From Microlunatus antarcticus (GTDB taxonomy: Bacteria; Actinomycetota; Actinomycetes; Propionibacteriales; Propionibacteriaceae), in NCBI RefSeq assembly GCF_014193425.1, contig NZ_JACHZG010000001.1, positions 1,860,001-1,924,000 on the forward strand: 64,000 nucleotides of DNA, read 5' to 3'. Position numbers and translations under genes: made by a program. Shown here in pieces: positions 9,310-17,167 of the stretch; position 1 is the stretch's first letter; each line of letters opens with the position of its first letter. A model generated the notes under the pieces. That model was not told where the DNA came from. It saw only the letters and a list, made by a program, of their open reading frames with translations, and made no database searches.

Positions 9310-10641
9310 GTGAGCCACCGCCCCGACGAGGGCCTCGCACGCGGCCTCGCCTGGGCGTTCCTCGCCGCAGATAGGTGGACCGCGCCCGCGCTCGTCGACG
9401 CGGCCGGGACCGCGCTCGGGCACCGCTACCGCTGGATGTCCGCACTGGTGCGGCAGGTGCTCGAGAACCACCGGTTCGCGCCGACCGACCGGCCGTACGA
9501 GCTGAGCCGCTTCCTGCTCGGGCGGACGGCGCTGGTCGAGCACGCCGAGCGGGCCGCGCAACGGGGCCGGGCGCTGCGGGTCGTGCGGATCTCGACCGTA
9601 GCCGGGGTGATGGGCGAACGCCGCTGGCCCGTGCCCGAGGTCCCCGACCTGCCGGCGCTGGCCGACCTCCTCGAGCTCCCGCTCGAGCAGCTCGACTGGG
9701 TGGTCGACGCCCGCGGTCTGTCTCGGCGGACCCCGGACGGGCCGTTCCACCTCCACCGGCACCGCTGGGTCGAGCGCCCGGGCGCCGTGCCCCGCCTGCT
9801 CGAGTCACCCACCCCGCTCCTGCGCGCCGTCCTGCGGCGGGTGCTCGACCGCGTCCTCGTCTGGGTGCCGGTGCACCCGGCCGCGCACGGCTTCGTCCGC
9901 GGCCGCAGCGCCGTCACGCACGCCCGGACCCACGTGGGCGCGGCGTCGGTCGTCTGCCTCGACCTGCGGTCGTTCTTCACCTCGATCACGGTCGGGCGCG
10001 TCAACGGCCTGTTCCGCGGCCTCGGCTACCCGGAGGCCGTCGCGTGGGCCCTGGCCTGCCTGTGCACGCACCAGACACCGGTCGCGGTGCTCGGCCGGAT
10101 GCCGCCCGGCGGGTCCGAGGCCGCCCGGGCGTGGCTGCGGTCCAGCCTTCGGGCCCGGCACCTCCCGCAGGGCGCTCCGACGTCACCCGCCCTGGCGAAC
10201 CTGGCCTGCTTCACCCTTGACCGGCGCCTGGCCGGGCTGGCGGCGACGGCCGGGCTGACGTACAGCCGGTACGCCGACGACCTCACGTTCTCCGGACCGC
10301 GGGGGAGCGCCCACCGCCTCGTCGCGTCGGTGGGGTCGATCGTGCGCGACGAGGGCTTCGACCTCAACCCGGCGAAGACGCGGGTGCGGGGGACGGGGGA
10401 GCGTCAGGAGGTCACGGGGCTGGTCGTGAACGAGCGGCTCAACGTCACCCGCGCCTACCACGACCAGCTGCGAGCCGTCCTGCACGACGCCACCCGGAAC
10501 GGTCCGTCCGCAGCCAACCGGGCCGACCACCCCGACTTCCGCTCCCACCTCGAGGGCCGCGTCGGGTGGGTCGAGTCGGTGAACCCGGTCCGCGGCCGGC
10601 GTCTGCGGGCCCAGCTCGACGCGATCGTCTGGCCCGGCTGA
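9310..10641 (+). CDS. retron-type reverse transcriptase
   Basis: An RNA-directed DNA polymerase of about 443 residues. The first 150 residues are a helical N-terminal extension of the kind seen on long myxobacterial and actinobacterial RTs. RT blocks follow in order: HPAAHGFVRGRSAVTHA, VVCLDLRSFFTSI (first Asp about 218), LPQGAPTSPALANLACF, YSRYADDLTFSG (YADD at about 321) and the VTG box EVTGLVVNERLNV that is typical of retron RTs. No maturase or endonuclease domain follows, which argues against a group II intron. GTG 9310 has AGGA upstream; an in-frame GTG at 9142 would add 56 non-conserved residues and cover the structured RNA region. No fused effector is seen. Confidence 0.85.
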   Translation: MSHRPDEGLARGLAWAFLAADRWTAPALVDAAGTALGHRYRWMSALVRQVLENHRFAPTDRPYELSRFLLGRTALVEHAERAAQRGRALRVVRISTVAGVMGERRWPVPEVPDLPALADLLELPLEQLDWVVDARGLSRRTPDGPFHLHRHRWVERPGAVPRLLESPTPLLRAVLRRVLDRVLVWVPVHPAAHGFVRGRSAVTHARTHVGAASVVCLDLRSFFTSITVGRVNGLFRGLGYPEAVAWALACLCTHQTPVAVLGRMPPGGSEAARAWLRSSLRARHLPQGAPTSPALANLACFTLDRRLAGLAATAGLTYSRYADDLTFSGPRGSAHRLVASVGSIVRDEGFDLNPAKTRVRGTGERQEVTGLVVNERLNVTRAYHDQLRAVLHDATRNGPSAANRADHPDFRSHLEGRVGWVESVNPVRGRRLRAQLDAIVWPG

Positions 10642-10655
10642 GCTCGTGCGCCGCC

Positions 10656-10973
10656 TCAGCCCGTGCGGGTCTCCGTGAGGTCGAGCTGGTCGAACCACGC
10701 GTAGAACTCGTCCTGGGCGGCGCTCATCGCCGCGTTCCCACGGTCGATGTCCTCGTCGCTCAGCGGGCGCCGACACAGGTGCGCCACGTACAGGGTGTCG
10801 AGGGGGTTCCACTCCAGCAGGTACTCGTCGAGGGTCACCACCACCTCGGCCAGGTGGTCGGCGCACACGGTCTGCTCGTGGCCGACGCTGATGGTCGACG
10901 TGTGGACGGCGGACAGGCTGAAGGCGGGCTCGTTGTCGCAGTCGGACAGGCAGCAGCGGGCGGTGTCGGACAC
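10656..10973 (-). CDS. small Cys/His-rich protein of unknown function
   Basis: A 105-residue acidic protein that I do not recognise. The N-terminal half has a likely zinc site: CCLSDCDNEPA, then HTS, then GHEQTVCADHLAE. The C-terminal half is helical and acidic with the end FYAWFDQLDLTETRTG. The GTG start follows a strong AGGAGA site six bases away, supporting a real gene. It converges on the reverse transcriptase, ending 14 bases after it. Whether it belongs with the RT or is a resident chromosomal gene cannot be told from this window. Confidence 0.7.
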   Translation of the reverse strand: MSDTARCCLSDCDNEPAFSLSAVHTSTISVGHEQTVCADHLAEVVVTLDEYLLEWNPLDTLYVAHLCRRPLSDEDIDRGNAAMSAAQDEFYAWFDQLDLTETRTG

Positions 10974-11086
10974 AGGTTCTCCTGGGGCTCGTCCCCGAGC
11001 CGGACCAGGTTATCGACCAGCCCGGGTCAGCCGCCGGTCTTTCGACGAGGTGCCGACGAGCGCGAGCCCGGCGAGGCACCCGGACA

Positions 11087-11112
11087 ACAAAAAACCCCCT
11101 GTGACCAGGGGG
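11087..11112 (-). terminator. rho-independent terminator of the tRNA operon
   Basis: Read on the minus strand, a 7-bp G/C stem (ccccctg / caggggg) with a 4-base loop is followed by a T-tract. It lies eight bases beyond the tRNA-Val gene and ends the Gly-Cys-Val tRNA transcript. Confidence 0.9.
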
Positions 11113-11119
11113 TTCCTCG

Positions 11120-11191
11120 TGGGCGATACTGGGATCGAACCAGTGACCTCTTCCGTGTCAGGGAAGCGCGCTACCGCTGCGCCAATCGCCC
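11120..11191 (-). tRNA. tRNA-Val (anticodon GAC)
   Basis: On the minus strand the gene starts gggcgat and closes with atcgccc, a perfect 7-bp acceptor stem, with discriminator A. The anticodon loop ctgacac gives GAC, and the T arm has ggttcgatccc. It is the last of three tRNA genes transcribed together. It is very similar to the tRNA-Val(CAC) gene on the opposite strand 1.2 kb away. Confidence 0.95.
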
Positions 11192-11192
11192 G

Positions 11193-11263
11193 AGGTGGAG
11201 ACGGGATTTGAACCCGTGTACACGGATTTGCAGTCCGTTGCCTCGCCTCTCGGCCACTCCACC
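11193..11263 (-). tRNA. tRNA-Cys (anticodon GCA)
   Basis: On the minus strand the acceptor stem is ggtggag / ctccacc with discriminator U. The anticodon loop ctgcaaa gives GCA, and the T arm carries ggttcaaatcc. It is the second gene in the three-tRNA transcript. Confidence 0.95.
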
Positions 11264-11306
11264 GGGGAACTACTTCTCCCCAACGGGGTGGGCGAGACTC
11301 GCTCCG

Positions 11307-11379
11307 AGCGGACGACGGGATTCGAACCCGCGACCCTCACCTTGGCAAGGTGATGCTCTACCAACTGAGCCACGTCCGC
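11307..11379 (-). tRNA. tRNA-Gly (anticodon GCC)
   Basis: On the minus strand the acceptor stem is gcggacg / cgtccgc with discriminator U. The anticodon loop ttgccaa gives GCC, and the T arm carries ggttcgaaccc. It is the first gene of the tRNA transcript. Confidence 0.95.
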
Positions 11380-11419
11380 GTTGCGACCTCCCCGGTTGCC
11401 CGGTGGGGTGCGAGAAAGG

Positions 11420-11449
11420 ACTCTAGCCGGACCCGAGCCGGGAAAACAA
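11420..11449 (-). promoter_or_regulatory. promoter of the Gly-Cys-Val tRNA operon
   Basis: On the minus strand TTGTTT is followed after 18 bases by TAGAGT. These are a fair -35 and -10 for the main sigma factor, about 40 bases upstream of the tRNA-Gly 5' end. The patch is notably A/T rich for this genome. Confidence 0.6.
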
Positions 11450-11521
11450 ACGCATCCGGCCCTGCGGCGCGCCCCGTGAGAGCGGCGGTCCGGCCCGTCC
11501 CCCGGCACCTAGGCTGTCGCG

Positions 11522-12385
11522 GTGCTGGACGAGACGGACGTGGACGCGGGCCCGAGCACCTCTCCGGTGATCTGGATCGACGGCACCCTGCACACCGACG
11601 CCCGGGAGGCGCGGATCGGGGCGACCGACCACGGTCTCGTCGTCGGCGACGGCGTCTTCGAGGCCCTGAAGGTCACGCCGGCCGGACCGTTCGCCGTCCG
11701 CCGCCACCTGGACCGGCTCGAGCGCTCGGCCGCGGCGATGGGGCTGCCCACCCCCGACCGCGGCACCGTCCTGGCCGGGATCGACGCGGTCCTGGCCGAC
11801 CGTCGGTTCGCCCAGGGCAAGGTCCGCATCACGTACACCGGGGGCGACGGCCCGCTCGGGTCGCAGGCCGCGTACGGCTCCCCGACGCTCGTCGTGGCGT
11901 CGGCCGCCACGACCGTGCCGCCGGCCAGCACCGACGTCGTCACCGCGCCCTGGCGGCGCAACGAGCACGGTGCCCTGACCGGCGTGAAGTCGACCTCGTA
12001 CGGCGAGAACGTGCGGGGGCTGGCGTACGCCACCGCCCTCGACTGCGGCGAGACGATCTTCCTCAACACGGCCGGGAACGTCTGCGAGGGCACGGGCACG
12101 AACGTCTTCTGCGTCTTCGGCGACGAGGTCGTCACGCCGCCGCTCAGCGCGGGGCCGCTGGCCGGCGTGACTCGTGACCTGCTCCTGGAGTGGACGCCCG
12201 TCGTCGAGCGGGACCTGACGCTGGAGGAGGCGCTGAGTGCGGACGAGGTCTTCCTGACGTCGTCGCTGCGCGACGTCCAGCTGGTCGAGCGCTGGGACGG
12301 CCACGCCTTCACCGGTCTCGGCGCCAGGACGGCCCGGCTGGTGGCGCTGTTCGCTGCTCGGTCGGGTGCGGACCTCGACCCCTGA
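11522..12385 (+). CDS. pabC: aminotransferase class IV, probable 4-amino-4-deoxychorismate lyase
   Basis: A 287-residue fold-type IV PLP enzyme. The N-terminal IDGTLHTDAREARIGATDHG and GDGVFEALKV motifs and the PLP lysine in TGVKSTSYGE (Lys about 156) fit the family. The late motif FLNTAGNVCEGTGTNVFCV is the usual class IV signature. The size and the GDGVFE start resemble aminodeoxychorismate lyase, which makes p-aminobenzoate for folate. D-amino-acid or branched-chain aminotransferase remain possible, as the class is hard to split by eye. The gene lies alone between tRNA genes, with a GTG start. Confidence 0.8.
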   Translation: MLDETDVDAGPSTSPVIWIDGTLHTDAREARIGATDHGLVVGDGVFEALKVTPAGPFAVRRHLDRLERSAAAMGLPTPDRGTVLAGIDAVLADRRFAQGKVRITYTGGDGPLGSQAAYGSPTLVVASAATTVPPASTDVVTAPWRRNEHGALTGVKSTSYGENVRGLAYATALDCGETIFLNTAGNVCEGTGTNVFCVFGDEVVTPPLSAGPLAGVTRDLLLEWTPVVERDLTLEEALSADEVFLTSSLRDVQLVERWDGHAFTGLGARTARLVALFAARSGADLDP

Positions 12386-12421
12386 TCGTCGGGTAAGGTG
12401 GCGTCCGCCCTGCGGGGCTCG

Positions 12422-12493
12422 GGGCGATTGGCGCAGTGGTAGCGCGCTTCGTTCACACCGAAGAGGTCACTGGTTCGAACCCAGTATCGCCCA
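12422..12493 (+). tRNA. tRNA-Val (anticodon CAC)
   Basis: The acceptor stem gggcgat / atcgccc has discriminator A. The anticodon loop ttcacac gives CAC, and the T arm has ggttcgaaccc. A TAAGGT sequence at 12394-12399 could be its -10 box. It differs from the tRNA-Val(GAC) at 11120 at only a handful of positions, mostly in the anticodon arm. Confidence 0.95.
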
Positions 12494-12539
12494 CCCCGAT
12501 CTCCACACCCGGTCCTGCGGACCCGGTCCGACAGCCCCC

Positions 12540-12893
12540 TCAGGGCCTTCGCGAACGCGGCAGACGAGCCACGACGTACGCGTACGAGTCGTCAATGAGC
12601 TCGGCCAGGTCGTCGTCAGACATCGTGCCGTCGACGCGGAAGCTGTTCCAGCCGGCCCGGGCCAGGTAGGGCATCGGCGTCGCGGAGCCCGGGAACCGCT
12701 CCAGCGCGAGGTCGGCGGACTCGCGGTCCCCGCACTTCAGCCCGATCGTCGTCGGGACGTCCCCGGGTTGCTGGAGGGAGCCGAGGAACGCGAAGATCTT
12801 CGGCCCGACCTTGACCACGACCGTGTCGTGCCACGGCTCGTCGCGCCACGCGCCCGGCTTGCCCAGGCAGTACGCGAGCCAGCCGGAACCCAT
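12540..12893 (-). CDS. MmcQ/YjbR family protein
   Basis: A 117-residue protein with the YjbR fold. Typical features are LGKPGAWRDEPWHDTVVVKVG, then KIFAFLG, LKCGD and the late GWNSFRVDGTMSDDDLAELI. These small proteins are often called DNA-binding, but their function is not firmly known. The ATG start at 12893 gives the usual family length. It faces the tRNA-Val gene and diverges from thrS. Confidence 0.85.
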   Translation of the reverse strand: MGSGWLAYCLGKPGAWRDEPWHDTVVVKVGPKIFAFLGSLQQPGDVPTTIGLKCGDRESADLALERFPGSATPMPYLARAGWNSFRVDGTMSDDDLAELIDDSYAYVVARLPRSRRP

Positions 12894-12971
12894 GCGTCCG
12901 AGCCTCCCACCGCGCGCCGGGACCGAAACCGTCAGGGGCCGACCGGTCCCGGGGAATAGTCTGGGCGGCGC

Positions 12972-12989
12972 GTCGCGGGCTCCCGCGAC
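12972..12989 (+). promoter_or_regulatory. leader hairpin upstream of thrS
   Basis: A perfect 8-bp inverted repeat (gtcgcggg / cccgcgac) with a 2-base loop lies 24 bases before the thrS start, just upstream of its AGGAGG site. A TAGTCT at 12957 may be the -10 box, which would put the hairpin at the 5' end of the transcript. No T-box features are present. Confidence 0.4.
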
Positions 12990-13013
12990 CGTCTCCAGGA
13001 GGTCAGAACCACT

Positions 13014-15008
13014 GTGCCCGACACCCCGTCCCCGTCCGCGCCCAGCGACGACCAGGCGAGCGGCACGACCACGGGCCTGACCCTCTTCGGCGACGACAAG
13101 CGTGTCGTCGCGGTCCGCGTGGACGACGAGCTCCGCGACCTCAGCCGCCCGGTGCCCGACGGCGCGGACGTCGAGCCGGTCCTGATCGACAGCCCCGACG
13201 GCCTCGCGATCCTGCGGCACTCGGCCGCGCACGTCGCCGCGCAGGCCGTTCAGCAGCTGCACCCCGAGGCGAAGCTGGGCATCGGACCGCCGATCACCGA
13301 CGGCTTCTACTACGACTTCGACCTGGCCGAGCCCTTTACGCCCGAGGCGCTGCGCGAGGTCGAGAAGGTCATGCAGCGCATCGTCAAGGAGCGTCAGCGG
13401 TTCCGCCGCCGCGAGGTCAGCGACGAGGAGGCGGTCGCCGAGCTCGCCGACGAGCCGTTCAAGCTCGAGCTGATCGCCGACAAGGGCTCCGCGGGCGACA
13501 CGATCGTGCACGTCGGCGACGGGGACGGCTCCGGCGACGCGTCGTCGGTCGAGGTCGGCGCCGGCCAGCTGACGATCTACGACAACCTCAAGCGCGACGA
13601 CTCGGTGGCCTGGTTCGACCTGTGCCGGGGCCCGCACGTCCCGCACACCGGCTACATCCCCGCCTTCTCGATCACCCGCAGCTCCGCGGCCTACTGGCGC
13701 GGCGACCAGGCCAACCAGCAGCTGCAGCGCGTGTACGGGACCGCGTGGACGAGCCGTGACGAGCTCAAGGCGTACGAGTTCCGGCTCGCGGAGGCCGCGC
13801 GTCGCGACCACCGCAAGCTCGGCGCCGAGCTCGACCTGTTCTCGTTCCCCGACGAGCTGGGCTCCGGCCTGCCCGTGTTCCACCCCAAGGGCGGGGTGAT
13901 CAAGCGGGAGATGGAGGACTACGTCCGCCGCCGGCACATCGAGGAGGGCTTCGACTACGTCGGCACCCCGCACATCAGCAAGGAGGGGCTCTTCCACACC
14001 TCCGGGCACCTGCCGTACTACAAGGACACGATGTTCCCGCCGATGGAGCTCGAGGGGTCGAGCTACTACCTCAAGGCGATGAACTGCCCGATGCACAACC
14101 TGATCTTCCGCGGCCGCGGGCGGTCCTACCGCGAGCTGCCGCTGCGCTTCTTCGAGTTCGGCAGCGTCTACCGCTACGAGCGGTCGGGCGTCGTGCACGG
14201 GCTGACCCGGGTGCGGGGGCTGACGCAGGACGACTCGCACTCGTACGTGACCCCGGAGCAGGCGCCGGGGGAGATCAAGCACCTGCTCGACTTCGTGCTC
14301 GGGCTGCTGCGCGACTTCGGCCTCGACGACTACTACCTCGAGCTCTCCACCCGTGGTGACTCGGACAAGTTCATCGGCTCCGACGAGGAGTGGGCGGCCG
14401 CGACCGCGGTGCTCGAGGAGGTCGCGCTGGCCTCCGGCGTCGCCCTCGTCCCCGACCCGGGCGGTGCGGCCTTCTACGGCCCGAAGATCTCGGTCCAGGC
14501 CCGCGACGCGATCGGGCGCACCTGGCAGATGTCGACCATCCAGCTCGACTTCAACCAGCCCGCGCGGTTCGGTCTGGAGTACCAGGCCGCCGACGGCACC
14601 CGCCAGCAGCCGGTGATGATCCACTCGGCCAAGTTCGGGTCGATCGAGCGCTTCATCGGCGTCCTCGTCGAGCACTACGCGGGCGCGTTCCCGCCCTGGC
14701 TGTCGCCCGTCCAGGTCGTCGGCATCCCGGTGGCGGGGGAGTACGTGCCCTACCTCGTCGAGGTGGCCGACCGGCTGCGCACCGCCGGGATCCGGGTCGA
14801 GGTCGACGACAGCGACGACCGCATGCAGAAGAAGATCCGCAACGCGCAGAAGGAGAAGGTCCCCTTCATGCTCATCGCGGGGGCCGACGACGTGGCGGCC
14901 GGTGCGGTGTCGTTCCGCTACCGCGACGGCACGCAGAAGAACGGCGTGCCGGTGGAGGAGGCGATCCGCGAGATCGCCGACGCCGTCGCCGCGCGCGTCC
15001 AGGTCTGA
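13014..15008 (+). CDS. thrS: threonine--tRNA ligase
   Basis: A 664-residue class II aminoacyl-tRNA synthetase that charges tRNA-Thr. After a TGS domain come the editing-domain motifs [16 protein letters not shown] and [14 protein letters not shown]. The catalytic core has MNCPMHN (zinc Cys at about 358), [20 protein letters not shown] and LTQDDSHSY. The C-terminal anticodon-binding domain includes [12 protein letters not shown]. The GTG start follows AGGAGGT. It heads a run of genes that continues into phosphatidylinositol mannoside synthesis, an order also seen in mycobacteria. Confidence 0.98.
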   Translation: MPDTPSPSAPSDDQASGTTTGLTLFGDDKRVVAVRVDDELRDLSRPVPDGADVEPVLIDSPDGLAILRHSAAHVAAQAVQQLHPEAKLGIGPPITDGFYYDFDLAEPFTPEALREVEKVMQRIVKERQRFRRREVSDEEAVAELADEPFKLELIADKGSAGDTIVHVGDGDGSGDASSVEVGAGQLTIYDNLKRDDSVAWFDLCRGPHVPHTGYIPAFSITRSSAAYWRGDQANQQLQRVYGTAWTSRDELKAYEFRLAEAARRDHRKLGAELDLFSFPDELGSGLPVFHPKGGVIKREMEDYVRRRHIEEGFDYVGTPHISKEGLFHTSGHLPYYKDTMFPPMELEGSSYYLKAMNCPMHNLIFRGRGRSYRELPLRFFEFGSVYRYERSGVVHGLTRVRGLTQDDSHSYVTPEQAPGEIKHLLDFVLGLLRDFGLDDYYLELSTRGDSDKFIGSDEEWAAATAVLEEVALASGVALVPDPGGAAFYGPKISVQARDAIGRTWQMSTIQLDFNQPARFGLEYQAADGTRQQPVMIHSAKFGSIERFIGVLVEHYAGAFPPWLSPVQVVGIPVAGEYVPYLVEVADRLRTAGIRVEVDDSDDRMQKKIRNAQKEKVPFMLIAGADDVAAGAVSFRYRDGTQKNGVPVEEAIREIADAVAARVQV

Positions 15009-15019
15009 GGCGGGGGACC

Positions 15020-15631
15020 GTGCCAGACGAGGTGGAGGTCGTGGTCGAGCCATCGGGCCAGAGGCCGGGTGACCCCGACGGGTTCGAGCGGCTCTGGACG
15101 CCGCACCGGATGGTCTACATCGGCGGGCAGGACAAGCCGGCGACGCCGGACGCCGCGGACTGCCCGTTCTGCACGCTCCCGAAGCGCTCCCCGGAGCGGG
15201 ACCGCGAGTCGCTGATCGTGCACCGCGACGAGGTCGCGTACGTCGTGCTGAACCTCTACCCGTACTCGCCGGGGCACCTGCTGGTGTGCCCCTACCGTCA
15301 CGTCGCCGACTACACCGACCTGACCGAGGCCGAGACGCACGCCGTCGCGCGGCTGACGCAGCAGTGCATGCGCGTCGTGCGCGAGGCGAGCGCACCGCAC
15401 GGCTTCAACCTGGGCCTCAACCAGGGGGCGGTCGCCGGGGCCGGCATCGCCGCGCACCTGCACCAGCACGTCGTCCCGCGCTGGGCCGGGGACGCGAACT
15501 TCCTCCCCGTGATCGGCCAGACCAAGGCCCTCCCGCAGCTCCTCGACCAGACCTGGCAGGTCGTCACCGACGCGTGGGCGCGGCTCTCCGCCCCCGAGAC
15601 GGCGCCCGTCGCCGCGCCCGGGGAGGCCTGA
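15020..15631 (+). CDS. HIT-family AP4A phosphorylase-like protein
   Basis: A 203-residue histidine-triad protein. A CPFC zinc knuckle is followed by the HIT core VLNLYPYSPGHLLVCPYRHV and the catalytic triad AAHLHQHVVPRW (His 146/148/150). The mycobacterial homologue in the same position (Rv2613c) is a diadenosine tetraphosphate phosphorylase, which fits here by length and synteny. The GTG start lies 12 bases after thrS, and the stop overlaps the next start by one base (TGATG). Pairing with thrS makes sense, because aminoacyl-tRNA synthetases produce AP4A. Confidence 0.9.
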   Translation: MPDEVEVVVEPSGQRPGDPDGFERLWTPHRMVYIGGQDKPATPDAADCPFCTLPKRSPERDRESLIVHRDEVAYVVLNLYPYSPGHLLVCPYRHVADYTDLTEAETHAVARLTQQCMRVVREASAPHGFNLGLNQGAVAGAGIAAHLHQHVVPRWAGDANFLPVIGQTKALPQLLDQTWQVVTDAWARLSAPETAPVAAPGEA

Positions 15632-16284
15632 TGCTGGAACGGTTCCGGGCGCTCTCGCACCTCGTGCTCGGACCGGTCGCGCGCTGGCTGATCCGGCACG
15701 GGGTCTCGCCGGACGTCGTGACCGTCGCCGGCACGGCCGGCGTCGTGCTGGGTGCGCTGATCTGCTTCCCGCAGGGCTGGCTGTGGCAGGGCGTGCTGAT
15801 CGTCACCGTGTTCGTCGTCTCGGACATGATCGACGGGCTCATGGCCAAGACGACCGGGACCGCCTCGCCCTGGGGTGCGTTCCTCGACTCGACGTCGGAC
15901 CGGCTCGGCGACGCGGCGGTCTTCGGCGGCATCCTGCTGTTCTTCGCCTACCGCCAGGACTCCACGCTCTGGGCCGCGGTCGCGCTCGCCGGGCTCGTGT
16001 TCGGGCAGTGGACGTCGTACGTGAAGGCGCGGGCCGAGAGCCTGGGCTTCACCTGCGGCGGCGGGCTGGCCGCCCGCGCCGACCGGCTGGTCATCGTGCT
16101 CGTCGGCGCGTTCCTCGCCGGGCTCGGGGTGCCGTACGTCCTCGAGGCCGCCATGGCGCTGCTCGCCGTCACCAGCATGATCACCGTCTTCCAGCGCATC
16201 GAGCAGGTCCGGCGCCAGGCGAAGGGACCGCGCGGCGCGCAGGACTCCCACGGGCCGGGCGCTGCGCATGGTCAGCCTGTCTAG
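15631..16284 (+). CDS. pgsA: phosphatidylinositol phosphate synthase (CDP-alcohol phosphatidyltransferase)
   Basis: A 217-residue integral membrane enzyme that joins CDP-diacylglycerol and inositol-1-phosphate, the first committed step toward PI and PIMs. The CDP-alcohol phosphatidyltransferase motif is complete from residue 65: D-x2-D-G-x2-A-K-x8-G-x3-D-x3-D. Lys stands where many family members have Arg. Several transmembrane helices follow. Assignment as the PI-phosphate enzyme rests on context: the HIT gene before it, and the acyltransferase and PimA genes after it, as at Rv2612c. The start is translationally coupled to the HIT gene. Confidence 0.9.
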   Translation: MLERFRALSHLVLGPVARWLIRHGVSPDVVTVAGTAGVVLGALICFPQGWLWQGVLIVTVFVVSDMIDGLMAKTTGTASPWGAFLDSTSDRLGDAAVFGGILLFFAYRQDSTLWAAVALAGLVFGQWTSYVKARAESLGFTCGGGLAARADRLVIVLVGAFLAGLGVPYVLEAAMALLAVTSMITVFQRIEQVRRQAKGPRGAQDSHGPGAAHGQPV

Positions 16285-17167
16285 GGCCGGGCTCGTCCGG
16301 GCGGCGTACCGGGTCGGCTGGCGCTACGGCGGCGCCCTGCCGGAGCCGGTCGTCCGCGCCGCGGCCGCGGTGGCCGCGCGGGTGGTGGTCGCCCGCGACG
16401 GGGTGCACGTCCGTCGGCTGCGCGAGAACCTGACCGTCCTGACCGGCCGTCCCGCCGACGCGGCGCTGCTGCGGGCCGGCATCGCCTCGTACGTGCGGAC
16501 GTTCTGGGAGGTGCTGGCCCTGCCCCGGTGGGAGCGGGCCGACGTGCTCGCCCGGGTGGAGCTGGTGGACGAGGCGGTGCTGCGCGAGGCCCACGCCACG
16601 ACCGGCGTGGTCGCCGCGCTGCCGCACAGCGGCAACTGGGACCTGGCCGGTGCCTGGGCCTGCCTGACCGGCATGCCGGTGACGAGCGTGGCCGAGCAGC
16701 TGGGGTCGGCCGAGTTCGCGGCGTTCCTCGCCTTCCGGGAGGGCCTGGGCATGGAGATCCTGTCGCACCGCGCCCCGGCCCTGGTCGACACGCTGGTCGA
16801 GCACGTCGACCGCGGGCGCCTGGTCTGCCTGATGGCCGACCGGAACTTCAGCGGCCGCGGCGTCGAGGTCGACTTCGCGGGCCGGCGCGTGACCTTTCCG
16901 GTCGGACCGGCCGTGGTGGCCCGGCGCAGCGGCGCGGCGCTCGTGCCCGTCGTGACCAGCTACGGCGGGCAGCCGCTGCGACGCGGGTCCCGCCTGCGGC
17001 TGGTCGTCGGCCCGGTCGTGCCCACCCAGGCCGGCGACGACGGGCTCGTCGCGATGGTGCAGGGCTGCGCGGACTTCTTCACCTCCGTCCTCCGTGAGCA
17101 CCCCGAGGACTGGCACCTCCTGCAGCCGTTCTTCGACCTGCCCGCCCGGAAGGCGGCGGCCGCGTGA
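16268..17167 (+). CDS. phosphatidylinositol mannoside acyltransferase
   Basis: A 299-residue LpxL/PatA-type lysophospholipid acyltransferase. The catalytic HSGNWDLAG motif has His at about 120 and Asp at about 125. Downstream are CLMADRNFSGRGVEVDFAGR and FPVGPAVVARRSGAALVPV. In this gene order it should acylate the mannose of PIM1 or PIM2 at the inner face of the membrane. The ATG lies inside the end of pgsA (17-base overlap), and the stop overlaps pimA. Confidence 0.92.
   Translation: MVSLSRAGLVRAAYRVGWRYGGALPEPVVRAAAAVAARVVVARDGVHVRRLRENLTVLTGRPADAALLRAGIASYVRTFWEVLALPRWERADVLARVELVDEAVLREAHATTGVVAALPHSGNWDLAGAWACLTGMPVTSVAEQLGSAEFAAFLAFREGLGMEILSHRAPALVDTLVEHVDRGRLVCLMADRNFSGRGVEVDFAGRRVTFPVGPAVVARRSGAALVPVVTSYGGQPLRRGSRLRLVVGPVVPTQAGDDGLVAMVQGCADFFTSVLREHPEDWHLLQPFFDLPARKAAAA

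Noticed and set aside
9310-10641. Group II intron or diversity-generating retroelement as source of the RT
   Set aside because: No maturase X or HNH domain, no intron domain V stem found downstream, and no template/variable repeat seen. The VTG box favours a retron.
12894-13013. T-box riboswitch upstream of thrS
   Set aside because: No specifier loop or T-box sequence; only a simple hairpin is present.
13014-15395. Long minus-strand extension of the MmcQ frame across thrS
   Set aside because: Only the last 117 codons match a family. The rest is a shadow of thrS and the HIT gene.
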